DNA from: Clostridia bacterium
Lineage (GTDB): Bacteria > Bacillota_A > Clostridia > Oscillospirales > CAG-272
NCBI GenBank assembly: GCA_017467205.1
Contig: JAFTSQ010000008.1
Coordinates: 1-23,939, forward strand
DNA: 23,939 bases
Direction: 5' to 3'
Numbering within the stretch: position 1 is the first letter of the stretch; every line of letters starts with the position of its first letter. The translations under genes were made by a program, and so were the position numbers. The notes under the pieces were generated by a model. The model was not told the DNA's origin, did no database searches, and worked only from the letters and a program-made list of their open reading frames with translations. Positions 13,728-21,855 of this stretch are shown here, piece by piece.

Positions 13728-15193
13728 CTGTTTCTCCTCCTTCTCGAGATAATAAAGTACATTGCGCAGGATATAACTGTCGCAACCGCGATAACCGCTA
13801 TGCCAACCACTCTTGCCACGGGGAAATGCGTGGGAACGAAATCAAAGGATGCGATAATTGCAGCTTTGAGGTCGCCCGACGTGCCGGTTGCGCTCGTTAC
13901 AAGCTCAACGCCCTCTGCCGTGGCCTTCGTCTTGCCGACGAACTGCTCGGCAAAATCGCCGGGCTCAACGCCGTGACCGACGTTCCAGATAAGGAGTCGG
14001 GCGTCACGGATAGTGCCGAGAGTGTCAAACCAAACGAGAGATTCGGTGACTATTGCACCGCCCCAGCCGGTCGTAACGATATAAGCAACGTAGCCGCTCT
14101 CGCCGCGCTCGCGGTAGAGTGCCTTGAGCGTTTCGGGTGCGCCATCGGCGAGCGTTACCTTATCAAAGCCGTGGGAATTGGGAACGAGCTCGTCAACGAG
14201 CTCAAGAACCTTGCCCTCGCTTCTCGGAACAAGCTTGGTAACGACGAGAACTGCGTCTGCAATAGCGGCGCGAAGGTCACCCGAGGTAACGGTTGCGCTC
14301 GTTATGAGCTCGACCTCGCCAACGCTCCAATTATCCTCACCGACGAAGCGGTCTGCAAAGCCGTCTGCCGATACTCCGTGTCCGACTATCCAAGTAAGGT
14401 GGTTAACGGCAACTATGTTGCCCTCAAGATTTATATGAACGAGCGCCTCGTTTGCAACGGGAACGTACTCACCGGGAGTCCAAACGTAAGCAACGTAGCC
14501 CTTTCCACTCGTTTCTCTATACAGCTTGCCGAGCGTTTCGGGGCGCTTTTCGGGAGTTACGTCCTCAAAGCCCGAAGCTCCGCTCACAAGAGCGCCTGCG
14601 AGGGTAAGGAGCTCTGCGTCGGTCTTCGGGAGCTCTATCTCCGGCTTTTCCTCGCCGACGCTCTCACCGGGCGCTTCCACCGAGCTGCCGGTGACGGTGT
14701 TTATAGCAATAATAACAGCGTTTTTTATAGCCGTTGAGGTCTTGGTTGCACCCGTAAAGGTGTCAATTCCCGAGACGGTAGCGCCGGTTGCACCGGTAAA
14801 GCCGTCGGTATAATTATCCATACCCGACTTTCCGTGGGTTTCCGACTCGTTCGTAACGACAGCCTTGGTGACAGCACCTGCCGCGTCGATACCGACGGTG
14901 AGCGAGATATCACCCGCATAGCCCTTAACGGTAAGGGTAACGACGTGACCGAGTGTCTTTCCCGCATCGTCGGTTACCTTATAAATCGCGTTGACATTCT
15001 CCGACGTGCCCTCTGGCTTCTCAAGATCCTCGAACTTTCCGTCAAGCACCTCGCGAAGCGAGTCGTAAACCTTCTGGCTCTCCATTTCTTCGATAATGGG
15101 AGCGGTAAACAAATTAACTACGGCGAGAAGTCCCGCAACGACGATACATATCACCGAAAGGACTATTGCCGGCATTAAATTCTTTTTCGTCAT
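13724..15193 (-). CDS. rnfG: Rnf complex subunit G, extended with three FMN-binding-like domains
   Basis: 489 residues from the ATG at 15193, which has AGGAGG 9 nt upstream; a GTG at 15199 is too close to that site. Usual RnfG has about 180-210 residues. An N-terminal membrane helix (8-30) is followed by a standard FMN_bind domain with the flavinylation motif D-TFTGATKTS (Thr150 the likely FMN-linked residue). Two further homologous domains follow (about 195-320 and 328-450), each with YVAY, a VGHGV segment and the variant motif TSAT-x-TSGDL (Thr301, Thr436). A C-terminal helix (461-482) with RRRR anchors the other end. RnfG passes electrons on the outer membrane face through covalent FMN. 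The extra domains could hold two more flavins if an ApbE transferase accepts the S-A-T variant; no apbE gene is in the window. Confidence 0.93.
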   Translation of the reverse strand: MTKKNLMPAIVLSVICIVVAGLLAVVNLFTAPIIEEMESQKVYDSLREVLDGKFEDLEKPEGTSENVNAIYKVTDDAGKTLGHVVTLTVKGYAGDISLTVGIDAAGAVTKAVVTNESETHGKSGMDNYTDGFTGATGATVSGIDTFTGATKTSTAIKNAVIIAINTVTGSSVEAPGESVGEEKPEIELPKTDAELLTLAGALVSGASGFEDVTPEKRPETLGKLYRETSGKGYVAYVWTPGEYVPVANEALVHINLEGNIVAVNHLTWIVGHGVSADGFADRFVGEDNWSVGEVELITSATVTSGDLRAAIADAVLVVTKLVPRSEGKVLELVDELVPNSHGFDKVTLADGAPETLKALYRERGESGYVAYIVTTGWGGAIVTESLVWFDTLGTIRDARLLIWNVGHGVEPGDFAEQFVGKTKATAEGVELVTSATGTSGDLKAAIIASFDFVPTHFPVARVVGIAVIAVATVISCAMYFIISRRRRNR

Positions 15194-15195
15194 AC

Positions 15196-16128
15196 TCACT
15201 TACCTCCTAACGGGCGCTTCTGCGTCCATTTCTCGATATAAGGCGAGACGATGTTCATAAAGAGTATTGCAAAGGAAACGCCCTCGGGGTAGTTTCCGAA
15301 ATATCTGATAAGGAAGGTCAAAAGTCCGCATCCGAGAGCAAACACCATTCTACCCGTGCGGGTGATGGGTGTGGTTACGTAATCGGTCGCCATAAATACC
15401 GCGCCGAAGAAGAGGCCGCCCGAGAACACCTGATAAAGAGCCGTCTGGAAGCTGTTTTCCATAATAAGCGCGAGGACGAAGACCGTGCCGATAAAGATGA
15501 GCGGCACCTCAAACTTGATAACGCCGCGCAAAACGAGGTAAACGAAGCCTGCAAGAATTGCGAAGATGCAGCTCTCACCGATAGCTCCGCCGCGAAGACC
15601 GAGGAGCATATCAAGCACGCTCGGGAGCTCGCCGCCCTCTGCCATTACCGAAAGGGGCGTTGCGCCCGAAACGAGTTCGGGTGCGCTTGAGTAAAGAGGC
15701 GCAAGGCCTCCGCCGAGCGTTCCCGTAAAGGAAACAACGAGGAAGACTCTCGCCGCCGCAGCAGGATTGGCGAAGTTGCAGCCAAGACCGCCGAACAGGC
15801 ACTTAATGACCGCAATGGCGAGCACCGCGCCGATAACGCACTGCCAGATAGGCGCGTCTGCGCGAAGGTTGAGCGCGAGGATAAGACCCGTAACGACTGC
15901 GGAAAGGTCGCCTATCGTTTGAGCGCGCTTCGTTATGACGTTAAAGAGAAATTCGGTAAGTACTGCGGTGGCAATGCACGCGGCAATAACGGCGAGCGAG
16001 CGCCAGCCGAAAATGACCGTGCCTGCTATTGCAGAGGGGAGGAGGGCTATGATGACGTCAAGCATCACGCGCTCGGTCCTCGCGGTCGAATGAATATGAG
16101 GAGATGACGATACTATAAGCTTATTCAT
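15196..16128 (-). CDS. rnfD: Rnf complex subunit D (flavinylated membrane subunit)
   Basis: 310 residues with about eight to ten membrane helices, of the NqrB/RnfD family. The covalent FMN site SGATPLS is present (Ser154 to Thr157; Thr157 the expected linkage), and GGLGCNFANPAAAARVFLV (113-131) is a conserved family stretch. It forms part of the ion-translocating membrane module between RnfC and RnfG. The gene overlaps the rnfC stop by four bases (ATGA), and its stop codon lies three nucleotides before the rnfG ATG. The ribosome binding site GGAGAG is rather distant. Confidence 0.95.
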   Translation of the reverse strand: MNKLIVSSSPHIHSTARTERVMLDVIIALLPSAIAGTVIFGWRSLAVIAACIATAVLTEFLFNVITKRAQTIGDLSAVVTGLILALNLRADAPIWQCVIGAVLAIAVIKCLFGGLGCNFANPAAAARVFLVVSFTGTLGGGLAPLYSSAPELVSGATPLSVMAEGGELPSVLDMLLGLRGGAIGESCIFAILAGFVYLVLRGVIKFEVPLIFIGTVFVLALIMENSFQTALYQVFSGGLFFGAVFMATDYVTTPITRTGRMVFALGCGLLTFLIRYFGNYPEGVSFAILFMNIVSPYIEKWTQKRPLGGK

Positions 16129-17474
16129 ACCTTTTTCTCTCCTTCCAGCGAAGCTAAGTGAGCCTTGTAATCGCGAAGCTCGCCCTTTGCCATTCTATTG
16201 GTTTCGACGAGCGGGCGCTTCGAGGGGCAAACGAAGGAGCAGCAGCCGCACTCCATACAAAGATTTATCTTTGCCGCCTCAAGCATCTCACACTTGGTGG
16301 GCTCGTCGGTAATATTCATAGCCTTTGCGTAAATGGTGGGGTTAAGACCTATCGGGCAGTGCGCAACGCATCTGCCGCAGTGGATACAGGCAACGCGCTT
16401 CGGCTCTTCGGAGTCCTTGCGGTCAAGAGCGGTGATGGCGTTCGTATTCTTGAGAATGGGTGCGCCAACGTCGTATACCGCAACGCCCATCATCGGTCCG
16501 CCCATAAGTATCTTTCCGACCTCACAGGAGAAGCCGCCCGCGAACTCAATGACCTCGCCGATGCTCGTGCCGATAGGCGCGATAACGTTCTTCGGGGTCT
16601 TTATTGCCGAGCCGTCAACCGTCAGGCGCTTTTCAACGAGGGGCATACCCGTTGCCGCATACTTCGAGAGGAATGCAACCGAGGTCACGTTCATAACGAG
16701 AACGCCGACGTCGGCGGGCAGTCCGCCCTCGGGAACGACTCTTCCCGTCGTGTTATAGATAAGCACCTTTTCAGCGCCCTGCGGATAATTTGAAGGAAGA
16801 GCGACTACCTCTACCCTCTCGTTCTCGGCGAATTTCTCCTTCATAAGAGAAATGCACTCCGGCTTATTCTTCTCGATACCGATATATACCCGCTCTGCGC
16901 TGATGAAGCGAAGAAGGAGCTCTACGCCGCCTACCACGTCGTCTGCGTCGTCAATCATCGTTCTCGTGTCGGTGGTTATATAGGGCTCGCACTCTGCGGC
17001 GTTTATAACGATGGCGTTTATCTGTCCGCGCTTTTCGGCGTCAAGCTTAACTGCCGTCGGGAAGCCTGCTCCGCCAAGACCGACGAGGCCGCTCTCTCTT
17101 ACCGCACGGGAAAAATCGTCAAAGCTCTCGAGTGTCGGCGGCTTTATCTCGGGGTCGGGGGTCATAAGCCCGTCCGACTCAATGAGGATAGCCTGTCCGA
17201 CTCTTCCGTTCGAGGAGAGGAACTCCTCAATCTTCTTAACCGTGCCGGAAACCGAGGAATGCACGGGCGAGCTGACGTAGCCTGTCGCCTCTGCTACAAC
17301 CGTGCCGACGAATACCGCGTCGCCCGGCTTAACCTTCGGCGTTGCGGGTGCACCGATGTGCTGCGAGAGAGGAAGAAGCACCGTCTTCGGCGCGCTCATA
17401 CGCTCTGCCGCAAGGCTTGCCGTGTTTTTTCTGTGTGGAACGCGGATCGCTCCAAGTTTGAATAACGACAACAT
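16125..17474 (-). CDS. rnfC: Rnf complex subunit C (NADH/FMN and Fe-S subunit)
   Basis: 449 residues, cytoplasmic. The N-terminal barrel-like domain (PVHSSVSGTVKKIEEF) is followed by the nucleotide/FMN region with GLVGLGGAGFPTAVKLD (129-145) and NAAECEPYITTD (158-169). Two [4Fe-4S] motifs close the protein: CIHCGRCVAHCP (363-374) and CMECGCCSFVCP (406-417). RnfC exchanges electrons with NAD+. It lacks the long Ala/Lys-rich C-terminal tail of enterobacterial RsxC, as is usual in clostridia. The ATG at 17474 has AAAGGA upstream. It is the first gene of the operon, behind a consensus promoter. Confidence 0.95.
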   Translation of the reverse strand: MLSLFKLGAIRVPHRKNTASLAAERMSAPKTVLLPLSQHIGAPATPKVKPGDAVFVGTVVAEATGYVSSPVHSSVSGTVKKIEEFLSSNGRVGQAILIESDGLMTPDPEIKPPTLESFDDFSRAVRESGLVGLGGAGFPTAVKLDAEKRGQINAIVINAAECEPYITTDTRTMIDDADDVVGGVELLLRFISAERVYIGIEKNKPECISLMKEKFAENERVEVVALPSNYPQGAEKVLIYNTTGRVVPEGGLPADVGVLVMNVTSVAFLSKYAATGMPLVEKRLTVDGSAIKTPKNVIAPIGTSIGEVIEFAGGFSCEVGKILMGGPMMGVAVYDVGAPILKNTNAITALDRKDSEEPKRVACIHCGRCVAHCPIGLNPTIYAKAMNITDEPTKCEMLEAAKINLCMECGCCSFVCPSKRPLVETNRMAKGELRDYKAHLASLEGEKKV

Positions 17475-17542
17475 ATCAATATCCTTTCAAGCTTAATTGC
17501 TATTGTTACCTAAAATATGGGTATATCTATTATACCTCGTAT

Positions 17543-17571
17543 ATTATACTATAAAGCCGCCTATATGTCAA
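17543..17571 (-). promoter_or_regulatory. Perfect-consensus promoter of the rnf operon
   Basis: Minus strand TTGACA (17571-17566), 17 bp, TATAAT (17548-17543). A second TATAAT-like box lies a few bases downstream. The leader is about 60 nt. No Rex-type operator (TTGTTAA-type palindrome) could be recognised. Confidence 0.9.
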
Positions 17572-17623
17572 CCTAAAAACCGATGAATTTTTGATAGATT
17601 TTATTACATTTTGACGAAATTAA

Positions 17624-17667
17624 GGGTCTAAATCGCGAAAGATTGCCATTTTCTGCGATTCAGACCC
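17624..17667 (-). terminator. Hairpin downstream of the spoVAF-like gene
   Basis: GGGTCTAAATCGC (17624-17636) pairs with GCGATTCAGACCC (17655-17667) around an 18-nt loop. On the minus strand the single mismatch becomes a G-U pair. Only a weak T-rich stretch follows (TTAATTTCG), so termination is likely but not certain. Confidence 0.5.
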
Positions 17668-17684
17668 ATTTATTGTGTGAATTG

Positions 17685-19112
17685 TCAGCCCTCGAAATCC
17701 GCCTTCTGCTCGCGAATAACGAGCCTGCGAAGCGCGCGGGGATTAAACGGCAGGAGCGGATAGAGGTATCCTCTGCCGCTTGCGACGGTGTTGTTCGTCG
17801 CTATGGCAACGATAGCTATCAGAATTCCCGCGGCGAAGCCCCAGACCTTGAAGATGGCGGTCAGAGCAAGCAAAATCATACGCATAAACTTGAATGCGTA
17901 GCCGAGCTCGTAGTTCTGCTGGGCGAAGTTGGCTATTGCAACGAACGCCATATAGAGTATCACGTCCGCCGAGAGCCAGCCGACCTCAACGGCAAAGTCG
18001 CCGAGTATCAGCGCACCGACTATCGAGAGGGAGTTTGAAAGCATACCCGGGGTGTTCATTGAGGCTATCTTCAAGCCGTCAATTGCTATCTCAGCAAGGA
18101 AGAGCTGCAGGATTATCGGCAGGGCGAAGCTACCCTCGGGGATAAGAAAGCGGAGCGCGTCGGGGAGCGAGTCGGCGTACTCAAGATAGAGATACCAAAG
18201 CGGCGTGCAGATAAAGGAAAAGAGCAAAATCCCCGCGCGAATGATGCGCATATAGCTACCCGTGAGGGGTGGGAAGCAGTAGTCGTCGGTTTGCTGAAGA
18301 TAGTCAAAGATTGCGGTCGGAAGTATCATTACCTCGGGGGACGTGTCGCAAATTATGAGGATACTGCCCTCAAGAAGCTGGCTTGCGGCAGTGTCGGGGC
18401 GCTCGGTGGTTCTTATCTTCGGGAAGGGGTTGTACCACTTGCGCCTTATCATTGATTCTGACAGGCTCTGAAAGCCGAGGGTGAGCCCCTTGGGGCGAAT
18501 CGAGGCTATCCTTTCCTTGATATCGCGAAGGTATTTTTCGTCCGCCACGCCCTTCATATAACAAACAACCACGTCGGTCTGCGAAGCGCCGCCAACGTTG
18601 AAGTGCTCCATAGTCAGCCGCGGATCTCTTATTCTGCGGCGTATGAGCGCAGTGTTCATTACCAGCGTTTCAACAAATCCGTCGCGCGAGCCCTGCATAA
18701 CTCTGTCGCTTTCGGGCTCGGCGGTCGTTCTTGCGGGGTAGGTTCTCGTGTCGATGAGGATAGCCTCACCGCCAAAGCCTTCGGAAAGAAGGGCGCACTC
18801 GCCCGAGAGCACCGCCGTTACCACCTTAGATATGCTTGAGGTGCGCGACACCTCAACGTAGGGTATCTTCTCCTCTACCCTCGCGGCGCACTCCAGAGCG
18901 CTTTCGGTGGCGAGCGCCTGCATTACCCTCTGCATTGCCCCGTCCTTGACGAAGCCGTCGATATAGAAGAAGGAGAGCTCGCACCCGCCCGCTGTCATTT
19001 TGCGATAGATTAGGTCGAAGCTATCCCCCGTGCGAAGCTTTTGGCGCAAAAGTGCGACGTTTTCGCCGTAGTTTTCCGAAAGAGCGTCGGCTTTTTTATC
19101 GGTTATTTCCAT
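17685..19112 (-). CDS. spoVAF: GerA-family spore membrane protein, SpoVAF-like
   Basis: 475 residues from the ATG at 19112, which has GGAG 8 nt upstream; an upstream GTG at 19178 overlaps the only nearby purine-rich site. The N-terminal half is soluble and carries QGSRDGFVETLVMNTALIRR and IRDPRLTMEHFNVGGASQTD, typical of SpoVAF and GerA A-subunits. The C-terminal half has about five membrane segments, with FPPLTGSYMRIIRAG before them. In Bacillus, SpoVAF sits in the inner spore membrane, enhances germination, and is the sixth gene of the spoVA operon. Here it stands alone, next to a LUD gene, with no spoVA neighbours. GerA A-subunit is the alternative, but no B or C subunit gene is nearby. 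Confidence 0.75.
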   Translation of the reverse strand: MEITDKKADALSENYGENVALLRQKLRTGDSFDLIYRKMTAGGCELSFFYIDGFVKDGAMQRVMQALATESALECAARVEEKIPYVEVSRTSSISKVVTAVLSGECALLSEGFGGEAILIDTRTYPARTTAEPESDRVMQGSRDGFVETLVMNTALIRRRIRDPRLTMEHFNVGGASQTDVVVCYMKGVADEKYLRDIKERIASIRPKGLTLGFQSLSESMIRRKWYNPFPKIRTTERPDTAASQLLEGSILIICDTSPEVMILPTAIFDYLQQTDDYCFPPLTGSYMRIIRAGILLFSFICTPLWYLYLEYADSLPDALRFLIPEGSFALPIILQLFLAEIAIDGLKIASMNTPGMLSNSLSIVGALILGDFAVEVGWLSADVILYMAFVAIANFAQQNYELGYAFKFMRMILLALTAIFKVWGFAAGILIAIVAIATNNTVASGRGYLYPLLPFNPRALRRLVIREQKADFEG

Positions 19113-19246
19113 CAGTTTTCTCCATAGCCGAGGATTCGGCTTTTGGATATTTTCCCACGTTAACCGAATTATATTCACCTCTCGACAAGCGAAAGATTAA
19201 TTTTCACGCAAAGCTCTGAACAAAGGCTTGCCTTGATATTATGAAT

Positions 19247-19332
19247 TTGTAGGGACCGGCGTCCCCGACGGTCCGCCTGTCCCGGAACAATTGAACTAAA
19301 AAACGGACCGTCGGGGACGCCGGTCCCTACAA
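19247..19332. repeat. Dispersed inverted-repeat element, copy B
   Basis: The 29-base left arm (19247-19275, starting TTGTAGGGACCGGCGTCC) and right arm (19304-19332) are perfect inverse copies with a 28-nt loop. It has the same family ends as the element at 242-322. It lies between the LUD gene and the spoVAF-like gene and may also act as a transcription-stopping hairpin. The rest of 19113-19381 shows no gene. Confidence 0.9.
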
Positions 19333-19381
19333 TATGTTTTGGTTTCGCCTCTCGCCTCGTCTCGACAACGGAGCCGATTAA

Positions 19382-19987
19382 TCAATAACCAAGCTCCTCG
19401 TCTATGAGCACTATTTCCATTTTCGAGCTCGTCGGCTTTTCCCAGAAGACCGAGAGCGCTCGGCAAATGCGCTCGGGGCTCTTGCAATCGTAGCAGCGGT
19501 CGCCTAGTTTTGCACACGGGGTAGCCTTGCCGAGCCGCTTTGCGTTCTTCGGTGCAGCAATATTCCGCGCTCTCTCAAGCGCCTCGTCATAGCTCGCTCT
19601 TATCTTGTTCGAGCCTACGACGAGATAGACCTCTTCGTGCCCGTATATCGTAGAAGCAACGCGATTTCCGTAACCGTCGATATTTATGACCTCGCCGCTC
19701 TCGGCAAGCGCGTTGACCGAGGATATATACACCTTCGCACCCGCCGCCGCGCGCCTTACCTCCTCTGCGGTCATACCTACGGGTGCGTGCTGATGCCAAA
19801 AGACCTTGTTATGAAAGGCAAGCGCGGGATAAAGTCCCATTTCCTCAACCGTCATCGAGCCGCCGATGCCAACGCTCACACCCGCCATCCGCTCCGAAAG
19901 GTACTCGACCGCCGCCTCTTTGGTTTCAAAGATGGACACGGTGTAGCCGCGCCTTTCAAGATTTTTCTTTATAGTATCAAAATTCAT
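19382..19987 (-). CDS. LUD-domain protein (LutC/YkgG-like)
   Basis: 201 residues. VSVGIGGSMTVEEMGLYPAL, then NKVFWHQHA, SSVNALAESGEVINIDGYGN and VYLVVGSNKI are characteristic of the LUD (DUF162) family, which includes LutC of the lactate-oxidation complex. A cysteine cluster near the C-terminus (CAKLGDRCYDCKSPERIC) is found in a subfamily of small LUD proteins and might bind metal or a cluster. LutA and LutB are not in the window, so a role in lactate use is not supported by context. The ATG at 19987 has GAGGTGC upstream and a consensus promoter. It is divergent from the PHP gene. Confidence 0.85.
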   Translation of the reverse strand: MNFDTIKKNLERRGYTVSIFETKEAAVEYLSERMAGVSVGIGGSMTVEEMGLYPALAFHNKVFWHQHAPVGMTAEEVRRAAAGAKVYISSVNALAESGEVINIDGYGNRVASTIYGHEEVYLVVGSNKIRASYDEALERARNIAAPKNAKRLGKATPCAKLGDRCYDCKSPERICRALSVFWEKPTSSKMEIVLIDEELGY

Positions 19988-20016
19988 AGCAGCACCTCGT
20001 TTTATTTGATGTAAAA

Positions 20017-20045
20017 ATTATAACACGCCGCGTCGCACGTGTCAA
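20017..20045 (-). promoter_or_regulatory. Consensus promoter of the LUD gene
   Basis: Minus strand TTGACA (20045-20040), 17 bp, TATAAT (20022-20017). It is arranged back to back with the PHP promoter, with -35 boxes 32 bp apart. Confidence 0.9.
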
Positions 20046-20077
20046 GCGAGAGGATTTTCTAAAATTTCCAAAACGCC

Positions 20078-20106
20078 TTGACAAATCGCCCGAAGGGTGA
20101 TACACT
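20078..20106 (+). promoter_or_regulatory. Promoter of the PHP gene
   Basis: TTGACA (20078-20083), 17 bp, TACACT (20101-20106). The leader to the ATG is about 90 nt. Confidence 0.85.
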
Positions 20107-20121
20107 AACCTTGACGAACAG

Positions 20122-20189
20122 CTCTTCGTAAACGAAGAGAGGAAAGGAATTTCCAACTTTCATACTTTTGTGCGGTCGCCAGAGGCGAC
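20122..20189 (+). other. Leader hairpins before the PHP gene
   Basis: CTCTTCG/CGAAGAG (20122-20128 with 20133-20139) and GTCGCC/GGCGAC (20175-20180 with 20184-20189) form two short perfect stems with 4- and 3-nt loops in the untranslated leader. The second stands just before the ribosome binding site GAAAGGG. They may stabilise the mRNA; no riboswitch class is recognised. Confidence 0.45.
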
Positions 20190-20204
20190 AGAAAGGGATT
20201 TATT

Positions 20205-21224
20205 ATGAAAAAGTATCTTTTGCCCGAGAGCGGCAACTTCTACAAGGCAAACCTTCACTGCCACTCCACCATATCCGACGGTGACCTCACTCCTGCCGAA
20301 ATCAAGGAGCGCTACAAGGAGGAGGGTTACTCTGTGGTTGCCTTCACCGACCATAACGCCCTCGTTCCCCACCCCGAGCTTCGCGACGAGAGCTTTTTGC
20401 CCCTCAACGGCTTTGAGGCTGATTTCACCGACACGTCCGTAGAGGTCAAGTGGGCAAGAAGAACCTGCCATATCTGCGTTATCGCCCTCGACCCCGATAA
20501 CCTGACTCACGTAGCATACCACCGTACTAAGTACACCAAGGAGTCGAATCGCGACAAGGTTAAGTTCGACGAGAGCGCACCCGACTTTGAGCGCTCATAT
20601 GACCCCGAGTGCATCAACTCCTTCATAAAGCTGGCAAAGGATAAGGGCTTCTACGTTACCTATAACCACCCCACCTGGTCGCTTGAGGGCTACCCCGAAT
20701 ATTCCGCCTACAAGGGTATGGATGCTATGGAAATATTTAACACGGGGTGCGTCGTTACCGGCTATGCCGACTACAATCCGAGAGTATACGACGACCTTCT
20801 CCGCCTCGGCAACAGGATAGGCTGCGTTGCCGCAGACGACAACCATAACCACAAGCCCTTCGGCACGCCGCACTGCGACTCCTTCGGCGGCTACGTTATG
20901 ATTAAAGCAGACGAGCTTGATTACAAAAAGGTAACCGACGCGCTCGTCGCGGGCAACTACTACGCATCCCGCGGTCCGAGAATCGAGTCCTTGGTATTCG
21001 AGGACGGCCAGATTCACGTTAAGACCTCGCCCGCCGCCAAGATAACCATTGAATACGCAACTCGCGGAGCAAGAGTAGCATACGGCGAGGGCAGCGAGGG
21101 CGTAACCGAGGCGACCTTCCCCGTCGCACCCGAGCACGTTTACGCAAGAATAACCGTTTACGACGAGCACGGAAACACCGCGAACACGAGAGCCTACTTC
21201 ACCGACGAGCTCTTCTCTGAATAA
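20205..21224 (+). CDS. PHP-domain metal-dependent phosphoesterase-like protein
   Basis: 339 residues, cytoplasmic. The four-histidine PHP fold is visible: NLHCHSTISDG (16-26), VVAFTDHNAL, YNHPTWSLEG and the late DDNHNH segment, which together hold the metal ions. An added C-terminal beta-rich domain (about 255-335, starting RGPRIESLVFEDG) is seen in PHP proteins of the COG0613-like or 'CehA' kind. PHP enzymes hydrolyse phosphoesters or, in some branches, other bonds; the substrate cannot be told here. A GAAAGGG precedes the ATG. The gene is monocistronic between a promoter and a strong terminator. Confidence 0.85.
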   Translation: MKKYLLPESGNFYKANLHCHSTISDGDLTPAEIKERYKEEGYSVVAFTDHNALVPHPELRDESFLPLNGFEADFTDTSVEVKWARRTCHICVIALDPDNLTHVAYHRTKYTKESNRDKVKFDESAPDFERSYDPECINSFIKLAKDKGFYVTYNHPTWSLEGYPEYSAYKGMDAMEIFNTGCVVTGYADYNPRVYDDLLRLGNRIGCVAADDNHNHKPFGTPHCDSFGGYVMIKADELDYKKVTDALVAGNYYASRGPRIESLVFEDGQIHVKTSPAAKITIEYATRGARVAYGEGSEGVTEATFPVAPEHVYARITVYDEHGNTANTRAYFTDELFSE

Positions 21225-21230
21225 CACCTC

Positions 21231-21267
21231 CCCCGAACGCCGCTCGGCGTTCGGGGCTTTCTTTTTT
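21231..21267 (+). terminator. Intrinsic terminator of the PHP gene
   Basis: CCCCGAACGCCG (21231-21242) pairs with CGGCGTTCGGGG (21245-21256) and is followed by CTTTC and six T. Confidence 0.93.
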
Positions 21268-21337
21268 ATGGCAAAACCAAAGGGCGAACGGAATTTTACC
21301 GCTTGCCTTCAAAAATCTGCCGAATAGCAAAAATGGC

Positions 21338-21367
21338 TTGATTTGCGACACGGGGTGCGTGTATAAT
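21338..21367 (+). promoter_or_regulatory. Promoter of the LytTR-DUF3021 operon
   Basis: TTGATT (21338-21343), 18 bp, TATAAT (21362-21367). The spacer contains GCGACACGGGGTGC (21345-21358), which recurs exactly in the terminator stem at the end of the operon. Confidence 0.75.
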
Positions 21368-21422
21368 GATGTCAAAGACCTCGGCGAAGCTATCACGCCA
21401 CGGTCGACAGAAAGGATTTTTT

Positions 21423-21854
21423 ATGAAATTCACACTGATAATAGACAAAGGTCGCGAAGAGGAGCTCGTGATGTACGCGCACGCTCACACCCCTCTTGCC
21501 GACAAAATAGCCGCCACTCTCACCGAGGGGGAGAGGACGCTTATCGGTTATCTCGGCAAGGACGCCGTCACGCTCTCGGAGGAGGACGTCTGTTGCTTCT
21601 CGGTCGAGGGCGGACGCGTCTATGCAATATGCGAGCGAGAAAAGCTGCGCGTCAATATGCGGCTTTATGAGTTGGAGGAGCAATTTGGCGACTCCTTCGT
21701 AAAAATCAACCAGTCCTGTATTGCAAACGTAAAGAAGATTGCGCGCTTCCGCGCAAGCATCGGCGGCTCTCTTCTCGTCGTTTTCAAAAACGGACACACT
21801 GACTACGTTTCGCGCAGACAGCTGCGCGCAGTAAAGGAAAGGATAGGATTCTGA
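21423..21854 (+). CDS. LytTR-domain transcription regulator
   Basis: 143 residues from the ATG at 21423, preceded by AGAAAGGA; an in-frame upstream ATG at 21366 lies within the -10 box and is unusable. The C-terminal half is a LytTR DNA-binding domain (VCCFSVEGGRVYAI, MRLYELEEQFGDSFVKINQS and CIANVKKIARF, then YVSRRQLRAVKERI). There is no receiver domain; a short N-terminal region (1-45) replaces it. This is the stand-alone regulator type paired with a DUF3021 membrane protein that begins 1 nt after its stop. In streptococcal LytTR regulatory systems the membrane partner holds the regulator inactive; by analogy the same may apply here. Confidence 0.88.
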   Translation: MKFTLIIDKGREEELVMYAHAHTPLADKIAATLTEGERTLIGYLGKDAVTLSEEDVCCFSVEGGRVYAICEREKLRVNMRLYELEEQFGDSFVKINQSCIANVKKIARFRASIGGSLLVVFKNGHTDYVSRRQLRAVKERIGF

Positions 21855-21855
21855 T

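Noticed and set aside
17475..17623. Rex-type redox operator upstream of rnfC
   Set aside because: TTGTTA occurs once in the leader, but no inverted partner at the proper spacing was found.
19113..19246. Forespore sigma-G promoter upstream of the spoVAF-like gene
   Set aside because: TGAATA-like sequence is present, but no acceptable -10 box lies at the right distance.
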